Source: Antilocapra americana
Taxonomy: Eukaryota > Chordata > Mammalia > Artiodactyla > Antilocapridae
DNA length: 64,000 nucleotides
Reading direction: 5' to 3'
Assembly: GCA_007570785.1 (NCBI GenBank)
Contig: ML661796.1
Location: 1,544,284 to 1,608,283 of the forward strand
The notes under the pieces were generated by a model, which searched no databases, was not told where the DNA came from, and worked only from the letters and a program-made list of their open reading frames with translations. Below, one piece after another: positions 56,592 to 64,000 of this stretch. A program made the position numbers and the translations under genes. Position 1 is the first letter of the stretch. Each line of letters begins with the position of its first letter.

Positions 56592-57490
56592 TTCCTTACT
56601 TGGGGCCTTTGTATTGGTTATTCTGTCTGTCTGAAACCAACTGTCCACATATTTTCTTATGGCTTGTTTCCTCACTTCACTCTGCTGTCAGCTCAAATGA
56701 ACTTCTGCCTAAATGTTCACATGACTAGTTCCTTCTCATCTTATGGGTCTTACCTCAAGAATCATGTCCTCAGAAAAATCTGCTTTGAATGCCCTATCTA
56801 CATTAACTTTTCTCCACTCTACACATATTAAAAGGAAGCAACTTCTTTATGTGTTACTGTTTTATTGTCATTGCATCACTTTTAAGTATTTAAAATTTTC
56901 TTGCTTATTTTCTCCTTATTTATTGTCTTCCCAACCCTTCTTCTTGAATTTGCTTTCCATGAAAACAAGGACTATCTACCTTGTTAATTACCGTATTTCT
57001 ATCCTCTAGAACAGTACATGTAGCTATGCCATCAGTATTTTTGAATGAACTAATAAATGCTTTGTAGGAGGTACTATCACATATAGAATTGATGAAAAAA
57101 GGAAATTAAATTAATCAATGATATGAATAATGCATATGGACACATTTTTATTTGAAGGTGAGAGTTTAATTCTGTATTAGTGAAGTGTGCCAGGAATGGC
57201 CAGAGGAAAACTACAGTCAGAGCTCACCACTGATGAGTCTTAAGAACTTTACTGCTATGGCATGCCAAAACCTTTGAGTATTCTACCCACCATGACTGAA
57301 ATGCTCCCTAACGAGTGAGAAGTTTCCTAGGGGGACTCCCCCAATACCCTCTTTCATACCTCATCTGCCAAGTTGTAAAGAGGAACATTGGTAGCATGAA
57401 GAGAGTGTGCAATCATGTGCTGTGAGACTAAGTACCATATTTACTACTACTCTGTCATAATTCCTTGTCACCACTACCATTACCCAAGGA

Positions 57491-57621
57491 GTTTAGTTCA
57501 GTCACTCAGTCATGTCTGACTCTTTGCAACCCCATGCACTACAGCATGCCAGGCCTCCCTGTCCATCACCAACTCCCAGAGTTTGCTCAAGCTCATGTCC
57601 ATTGAGTTGGTGATGCCATCC
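57491..57621 (-). mobile_element. BovB LINE, very short 3' end
   Basis: About 130 bp from 'tttagttcagtcactcagtc' to 'gttggtgatgccatcc'. The 7-bp word acccaag (57482-57488 and 57622-57628) flanks it. Inserted near the left edge of the ERV-L relic. Confidence 0.9.
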
Positions 57622-58199
57622 ACCCAAGATAGGGGGCTTGTAATGGATGCTGTGATGTGCCACCCAGATTCCCCATTTTGGTACTGAGGCATCATCCCCT
57701 AGACTTCTAGGACTGTTGGCTGCTAATGACTTATATCTGAGTCCCTCTCCAGGATCTGTCCTCATCTGAAGGGAACTACCTTATCCAGCAGTACATCATG
57801 CCTCTCTGCTGGAGAGGACCCATATATAGTGAACTGGTCAATGTAGGACTACAGGGACTAGTCCTCTTGCCTCAATTCAGGACAACTTTTGAAGGGCTAT
57901 TCCAATGTTATAACCCCCTGAAGGACTGGCTGAAGGATTGTATGGTACTTTAAATCCTTCCTGTGTCCAATCCTGCTTCGCTAATTCTCCTAGAGGTGTT
58001 ATTTCTGAGAGAACTTTCCCTTAAAATTCCTCTACACAGATATCTATCTCAGAGTATATTTCCCAAGGAACTTGACTTAACTTTGGGTTCTAGGAAGAAA
58101 ACTCTAAAATTTCAGATTTTGGAAATGGATTACCTACCAGCCAGCATAGAATGAGAACCATTTCACTGTTGGTAGATGGAATACTAACAGCTTTTGGCA

Positions 58200-58620
58200 T
58201 TTCAAAGCTGTGCAATTATTTAGACTTTTATCAGCGGTGAACTGGGATGCAATACCAGAGGAAGTGCACGCATTGGCAAGAGCAGTATCTTCTGCATTTG
58301 AGTGCTTGAGTGAAGTATTAATTATAAAGAGTAGGGAATGGGAAGGCTTTTTTTAGATGTTACTGACTCCTTTGACAAAGTCAATGAAGAGCTAATGAGG
58401 CCTAGGAGCTGCTTTAAGGCGGACTGTGAAGACCAGATATCCTTGGCAGCATCATCTCTTATAGCCAGAAGGCAGAAAAAGTTGAGGATCAAGCCCAGGA
58501 CTTAATTATAAGGATCTCAGATCTCCAGATAAGGTTGAATTCTCAACCCTAGCATATCAGCTATGCCACAGCCAGGACACTGATGGAAAGAAGTGAGGCT
58601 CTGAGGCATGGAATAAGGGC
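58200..58620 (+). pseudogene. ERV-L-like gag relic
   Basis: The nucleotide text resembles the gag region of mammalian ERV-L elements, including a part corresponding to a coiled region of the capsid precursor. It has multiple stops and frameshifts and cannot make a protein. The match is from memory of nucleotide consensus and should be checked by a protein-level search. Confidence 0.5.
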
Positions 58621-59779
58621 ACCTGGACCAATGCACCCTAAATTTTTGCCTTCCAAGATTCCCCAAACTCTCTATGCCTGTAGAAGATAGATAGTGCTAA
58701 CATACTGCTTGGATGACTCCTAGAAGCTTGGTAAAAGTAAAAGTGATCATCCACACAGAATGAAATAAAATTGTCAGAAATTGTGTGGAAGATGGTAGAG
58801 AAAGGAATCAGAAGTCTCCAGAACTGGTCATGTCCGGGAAAGGGAATATACTGCAAAACCAGAAAACTCACCAAATATTTTCTACAGGAAGACAGAGGGC
58901 AGTCCATTTGCCAAAGCAATAAGGAATGGGCTGGTAAGAGGGGCACTGTTATTGAGAAGCTTACTGGGTGTCCTATGCAGACCAGGACTGACAGTAGGAA
59001 ATGTGTAATAAAACTGAGCTACTTGATAGCAAAGGTGATGATGGGATCTGGAAATAATAGAGGCCAGATGTCAGTGATTTACTATCAGGAGCCAAGTAAA
59101 TGCAATTATTGCAATGAACAGCAAGGTCAGAGTGGCAGCCAGGGGGTCCTGACCTGCAGAGAACTAAGGTGATGGTTAATAGAACATGATGTTCTGAAGA
59201 ACAGGATAGATTGGAATCCAATAGATTTTTTCTCAATTTTACAACCCCCATCAAAAATTCAAAAGTGCATGTTCATAAAGGGCAGCTTCCTCAATAAAAA
59301 CATCATCATCCTTTACCCAGTTTCCACCCTTGAGCCTGTTCTCCTATCCAGCACCAAGGCAAGCAGAAAATCCTGTAATATTTCCTCTAGTCCTTCCCCC
59401 ATAAGACTTAAGACGATCTACTCAAGTAACTATGCACTTGGGAAAAGGGACTGTCCAGGTATTTTGAGATTGTTATGATCAGTTGAAATTGATATTTGAA
59501 TCTAGAAGTGTCATCATGACTCCTCTGTTAGAGTGTGAGCCAGGTATTAAATGCAGTGCTAGGCCAGATTTAGCACACAGTAGGTCCACTCTATCCATGG
59601 ATTGACGTGTTGGTCATTCCCCCAGTCCACAAATATATAATTAGAAAGGACATACTTGGTATATACTTGGAAGAGCTCCAATACTGTGTCCTTGGCCTTG
59701 GTGTAAAAGGTATCATAGTGAAAGTTCCAAGCACTAATCTCTAATCACTCTACTCCTCCCCTTATCCTCAGTCAGTACG

Positions 59780-61107
59780 GTAAGTCAAAAATAAAATTGT
59801 ATCCTGGCAGAATGACAGAGATTAGTGCCACCTTAAAAACCTAAAAGATGCATGGATAGTAATCCTCATCATAGCCTCATTAATTTGGCAGTCTGGCCCC
59901 CTACAAAATCAAGCACTGAAGGATGACAGTGGGTTACAACTGCTGGTCTAGAAAACTTTACTAGAGCATATTAACATAGTTTTAGGTACATGGTATGTGG
60001 CCATTCTGATGGCAAAGCATTGTCTTCATTCCTATCAGGAAGGAGGATCAAAAGCCATTCACATTCATGTAGGACAGACAATAGTACAAATTTGCAGACT
60101 TTCTCGGGGCTATGTTAACCCTGCTATCCTCTGTTACTATATACCATGAAGAAACAAGGACCATTTGTGCCCTGCAGAATATCACATTGGTCCAATCTAT
60201 CACTGACATTAGAACAGAAAAGAAGGGTAAGAAGTGGGAAGGACATTGGATGTCTTGGTAGAACTCTTGTACTCTAGGTGTGGAAGGCAAACACTATGAA
60301 GGTTCACAGGCCTACTATATCAGTAAAGTTTTCAGGAGTTCATTGGCCTAGGCCATGCAGAGACATTGCCTTCAAAGTAAAGAACAAATTGTTGCATCTT
60401 TCCTCCCTTACCACAAAGAAAGAAGCAAAGAATTCATTAGGCATTCTTGGTGTTGCACGTAGCAGCATATTCTACTCTTGGGAATACAATTCTGACCAAT
60501 TTACCCCACAACTCTATAGGCCCAATGGTACTAGAGATATCTAGTACAAAGATACAGTGTAGGGTTTATGACAAGTTGCATTAAGAAAGTGATGCCACTT
60601 TCAGTGGAGAATTACACATTATTTGAAAAATGACCTTTTATATTCTACTTGATACTAATAGAGAAAAAGTATCTGGTCATGAAATATTAAAATGACCAAC
60701 CAGACAGAACAGCCTCTCATAATGTGGATTCTGTCAAACCCAGCAAGTCATAAGGTTGGGGAGGTCCAATAGCAATCCATCTTACTCTGGACACAGTATA
60801 TCCTGGATTGGTCATGAACGGGGCCAAATACACTGTGAGCTCATGGCCCAACCTGCATGTTACATGCCTCTGTTGCTCTGTTGCCTTTCAGCTTACACCT
60901 ATGGCCACAACACGGGGTAGGGGGAGTTCCTTCTGACAAGTTAATGAAGTGGAAGTGGGGAGGCTCATATTGATTTGTCTCAGTATGTAGATACAAGCTG
61001 AAAATGGATTGTTGCTACGCTACAGCTTCCCACAGGTGGCCCTGAAAGAATAGTGAGGGGAGATCCCCCACTGAATAGGACTTCATGCAATGCATTGGTT
61101 CATCCAT
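59780..61107 (+). pseudogene. ERV-L-like pol relic (RT and RNase H parts)
   Basis: Segments at about 59815-60240 and 60280-60540 follow ERV-L reverse transcriptase, and 60840-61107 follows the RNase H region. The codons at the catalytic aspartate motif (about 60195-60215) are changed, so the active site is lost. Frames are short (88 codons at 60278-60544). Sequence jumps from RNase H near 61107 to LTR-like text, implying an internal deletion that removed integrase. Confidence 0.65.
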
Positions 61108-61280
61108 TTTGTGAGACCCCTGTTACAAATGCATCATACTTCTTCTTCTGCCCAATCTTATTTCTCTCCCTCCCTTACAGGTATCGCTCCTTAGAACATA
61201 CCTCCAATAAGTCTTCTGCATGCAAATTCTAGTCTCAGAGTTTATTCCCCAGGGAATCTGAACTAAACCATAGTGTAGGG

Positions 61281-62199
61281 AAAATGGGCTAAAGCACCAG
61301 TCTGACATGCTTTGAAGGGCTGTAAACATGGGAGGATGGATTCATTCTTTCTAAAGGATGGTGGGTTAGACTAAAGTTTCATTGCCTAAAAAGACACACA
61401 AATATATCTTCAAAGTCAGGCACAAGTTGTTCTTTTTAACATCACATTACCTTGTAAAATATTATCTGAAAGACAAATGTCAGAGAAATGATATATTGTT
61501 TTGATTTATAGATACATGAAGACTCTATATTTTCATGAAATTTCAACCATAGCAGCTCAGATTTTAGGTCAAAATTATTACCACACAAGTCTACCATCCA
61601 CTGTTTTAGTGTTCTTTTCAATACAACCAAATGCTGACATCACAAAAAGGAGCTGAATAGGTTCCTGAGACTTGTGATGAGACCTGACCAGCACTTTAAC
61701 CAGAATCATCCTTCTCAAAATTCTAAAGCAATTGCCAGTGATTCAAGTTGAATTTAAATAATGTTACTATGCTCACTACTCTTTTAAGAAAACTCAGCTC
61801 AAAAGCAGCTCATTTGAGAGTGTGCTCCAAGATTATCTTTATCTATATGCTAAAAATTTTGTAGTTTTCTTATTAGCTGTACTTTTATGTTGAAATGAAA
61901 ACAACATTCTGTATTTGTACAGTTGTAACACTTTCTTAGACCCTTAAAATCACTAGTCAGTGATTTACCTCTGATTTGGAATTTAAAATGTTATAAATAC
62001 CATAGAGCTCGGAAAACACATTTCCTTTTTATTTATTGTTTTCACTTTCAGAGCCAAAAAATCATAGAAGAACATTTGGTGACAGTAGAAATCCCTATAA
62101 TTTTCTGCCAGTCTAGATTTTGAACAAAATTCATAACTGCCCATATTGATAGGTCTGTGGGTGTAGGATCTGACTCTGTCTTCAATGGAGAGGAAGAAA
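61281..62199. other. No gene or repeat recognised
   Basis: AT-rich, with only short frames. Confidence 0.4.
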
Positions 62200-62275
62200 G
62201 ATAGTAAATGTAGCACTAGGATTTCAACCCATGTTATCTGACTTTGAAGCCCTTGTTGTAGCAATTAATCAGTTT
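62200..62275 (-). mobile_element. MIR SINE fragment, antisense
   Basis: Weak reversed MIR: 'gcactaggatttcaacccat' and 'ctgactttgaagcccttg'. Confidence 0.5.
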
Positions 62276-62439
62276 ACCCAGAAGCATCTAAGTGACCTTA
62301 ATTATGAACTCATCATTGTAAGAATGTATATGAGAGATATAGAATTCCCACCCTCAGAAACTTGATAACCTATATGGAGAGGTCAAAGAGATTAGGATTA
62401 TTAAACTGTATGGTACGGACTTGTACTCTTAAAAATATG

Positions 62440-62560
62440 GTCTCTGAATCAGCAGCCTTTTCACCAATTGGGAACCCAACAGAAATACAAAAATCTTGGT
62501 CCAGTATTACTGAATCAGAGCCTGCATTTTAATAAGATCCTCTGGCAGCTTACATACAAA
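62440..62560. mobile_element. MER5-type hAT fragment
   Basis: Contains 'tctctgaatcagcagccttt', 'tactgaatcagagcctgcat' and 'tttaataagatcctctggca'. Same relative orientation as 48415-48555. Confidence 0.7.
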
Positions 62561-62848
62561 ATAAAGTTATAAAAGTTCTTATATGGATCATCAGTGCTAC
62601 AAGGAGTAGGCGGGAGAGGTGTCAAGGAAGAGGTGCCTGGAACTAAGCTTTGAAGGCAGGGGGGCTGTTATTTTATCTTTCAAGTTGGCTTGCTTCTTTT
62701 GAAAACTATTTCTAGTCTGCAGAGGGCCTGGGAAGGCTACTCTAAGAATAGTGATGGGAACATAGAGAGATAAGTATAAGGGAAGGATTCCGTGTATTAG
62801 AAAGTATATGGGAAGGAACTGAGGAGTGACGTAAGTGCAGGAGTGTGT
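62561..62848. other. No gene or clear repeat
   Basis: Purine-rich, with a faint resemblance to old L2-like text (gtcaaggaagaggtgcctgg). Not assigned. Confidence 0.35.
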
Positions 62849-63056
62849 TATGTGTTAGTTGCTCAGTCATGTCCAACTCTTTGCAATCCCATGGACTGTA
62901 GCCTGCCAGCCTCCTCTGTCCATGGGATTCTCCAGGCAGGAATGCTAGAGTTGGTTGCCATGCCCTTCTCCAGGGGATCTTCCTGATCCACGGATCGAAC
63001 CTGGGTCTCTCGCATTAGAGGCAGATTCTTTACCATCTAAGCCACAACGGAAGCCC
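62849..63056 (-). mobile_element. Bov-tA/BovA SINE, full length
   Basis: Reverse orientation, tail left (tagttgctcagtcatgtcca) and head right (taagccacaacggaagccc). The word aggagt occurs on both flanks (62840-62845 and 63059-63064) but is too short to be sure. Confidence 0.92.
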
Positions 63057-64000
63057 ATAGGAGTTATCAGAGAGTTCCAATTCCACCAACAGGAATGGAG
63101 AACACGTGTCATTTGCACACTTACTCCACAACCCTCCCTCTTCTCCCTTGAAGGATCAGCCCTTTAGGAGGTAGGCTGGGGACAGAGAGATGGACCATTA
63201 GCTGACAGTCTCACGTGTGTGTGTCTCTGTGTGTGTCCCATGTGCCTTTGCATGAGCATATACGTACATAAGCCTCCACCTCAGGACTCCTCTAATGCTA
63301 TAGGCCTAATTGGTGCATTTTAATAATAAAGTCTCTTTTCAAATAAGCTCACACCATAAAGCTGCATTTTCTTTGGTAAAGCTGAGTACAACTGGTCTTC
63401 AGTCAGATTTCCATTTGCTCCAGGGACTTAAGAACATTAAATGTCTTCCTCTTAACTGAGCACCATTCTAATTAGGAAAAAATTGCATTAGGGAGCCCCA
63501 TGAATGTCTGAGAATGCATGATTTTGATATTTTAAAATATAGCAGATTGTAGAAATGCAGATTACGACGTGGATATAGTGTTAAAATTGCTTTTACCATT
63601 ATAAAGATAAAAATAGCTCTTGGTTCAAATTTCCTGCTGCTTCTTTCTAAATGAAGGAGTTAAATACTGAAAGGCAGGTGGATGCTGACGCTCCTTTAGA
63701 AAGAGATGAATAGGGTTGATGGCAGGAGCTACAGGGAAGCTATTGAGGCTGCAGATGCATGTGCTGCCCTTACTTCCCACAAAGTTCAAAGTGGGGTGAA
63801 GCTGCCCGGGTAATTGGCTATGAAATAGCAAACCCTCTGGATGAAAATGGCCCTTGTATTTAATTGCCCACGTTCCAGGCAGCGGGTAGCCACCTGGTTG
63901 ATTAGTGACCCTACCTATATTCACAACCACCCAAGTTTAAGTGCGAGTGCAATTGTGAGGACACTGGCACCAAGTTCAATCAGGGGCCTTGGCGCTTGAA
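63057..64000. other. No gene recognised; short GT tract
   Basis: A GT-rich tract lies at about 63214-63238. The 101-codon antisense frame at 63625-63930 has no recognisable domain. Confidence 0.4.

Larger units (their letters stand above)
54630..57062 (+). mobile_element. L2 LINE 3' region, split by CHR SINE and BovB
   Basis: L2 text at about 54630-55069 (gagtctgactgcttctcacc, aagctccagccacagtgg) continues at 55145-55185 (ttttgctcctcaaacatgca) and again at 56592-57062 (ggcctttgtattggttattc to a terminal 'aactaataaatgc'). About 950 bp of old L2 is thus spread over 2.4 kb. Confidence 0.85.
57180..61280 (+). mobile_element. Class III (ERV-L-like) endogenous retrovirus relic
   Basis: An LTR-type 3' end at about 57975-58097 is matched by a homologous one at about 61165-61275 (both have an 'atctcagagt' or 'gtctcagagt' core followed by 'ccca-ggaa'). 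Between them lie sequence resembling ERV-L gag (58200-58620) and pol (59780-61107). The left LTR start is unclear: a BovB fragment is inserted at 57491-57621, and some upstream text (57180-57490) may also belong. No frame exceeds about 133 codons. The integrase part appears deleted. No envelope region is seen. Confidence 0.65.

Noticed and set aside
58771..59172. 133-codon frame as a possible host gene
   Set aside because: It lies inside the ERV-L relic between gag-like and pol-like sequence, and I see no host protein features.

Overview
This window is nuclear DNA from a ruminant, most likely a cattle-like bovid. It contains dozens of copies of ruminant retroposons: BovB (an RTE-type LINE), Bov-tA/BovA SINEs whose heads derive from a tRNA, CHR-type cetartiodactyl SINEs, and the L1-BT LINE with its G-rich 3' end. 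Beneath these lie older mammal-wide repeats (MIR, L2, L1M, MLT1/MaLR LTRs, MER2/Tigger, MER5 and another hAT element) and one relic of a class III (ERV-L-like) endogenous retrovirus. Family names come from recalled consensus sequences, not from a database search.

I find no intact protein-coding gene, no tRNA or rRNA gene and no CRISPR array. The longest open frame (249 codons, 18705-19454, minus strand) is only the antisense of a BovB copy, and nearly every other recognisable frame is a broken LINE or retroviral frame. The window is therefore intergenic or intronic. One 76-bp stretch at 39075-39150 has exon-like borders and sits in a repeat-poor, somewhat GC-richer interval (about 39.0-40.5 kb), but it is unproven.

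Layout. 0-3.3 kb: ancient L1. 3.3-12 kb: mostly unassigned, with an L1-BT insertion that seems to carry 3'-transduced DNA (6.2-6.8 kb) and a 36-bp-stem hairpin (9.3 kb). 12.0-19.8 kb: a stack of insertions up to four levels deep (MIR / L1 / BovB / BovB / SINE). 20.6-22.0 kb: two BovB copies facing away from each other, an inverted repeat with a 61-bp spacer. 22-25.6 kb: MIRs, L2, a MER2-like transposon and an MLT1-like LTR. 25.7-27.9 kb: a rearranged SINE, then L1, CHR and L1-BT nested together. 28-38 kb: scattered MIR, L2 and SINEs, a third L1-BT tail and a hAT element. 38-50.9 kb: microsatellites, old repeats and two or more young-looking SINEs. 50881-50980: a run of 100 N, with the poly-T end of an L1-BT copy on its right edge. 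54-57 kb: a candidate LTR, and an L2 split by a CHR SINE and by a BovB that itself holds a SINE. 57.2-61.3 kb: the ERV-L relic. 61.3-64 kb: mostly unassigned.

No genes act together here. The biology on view is how LINE enzymes built and reshaped the locus. Many insertions still show target-site duplications, so their relative order can be read directly.
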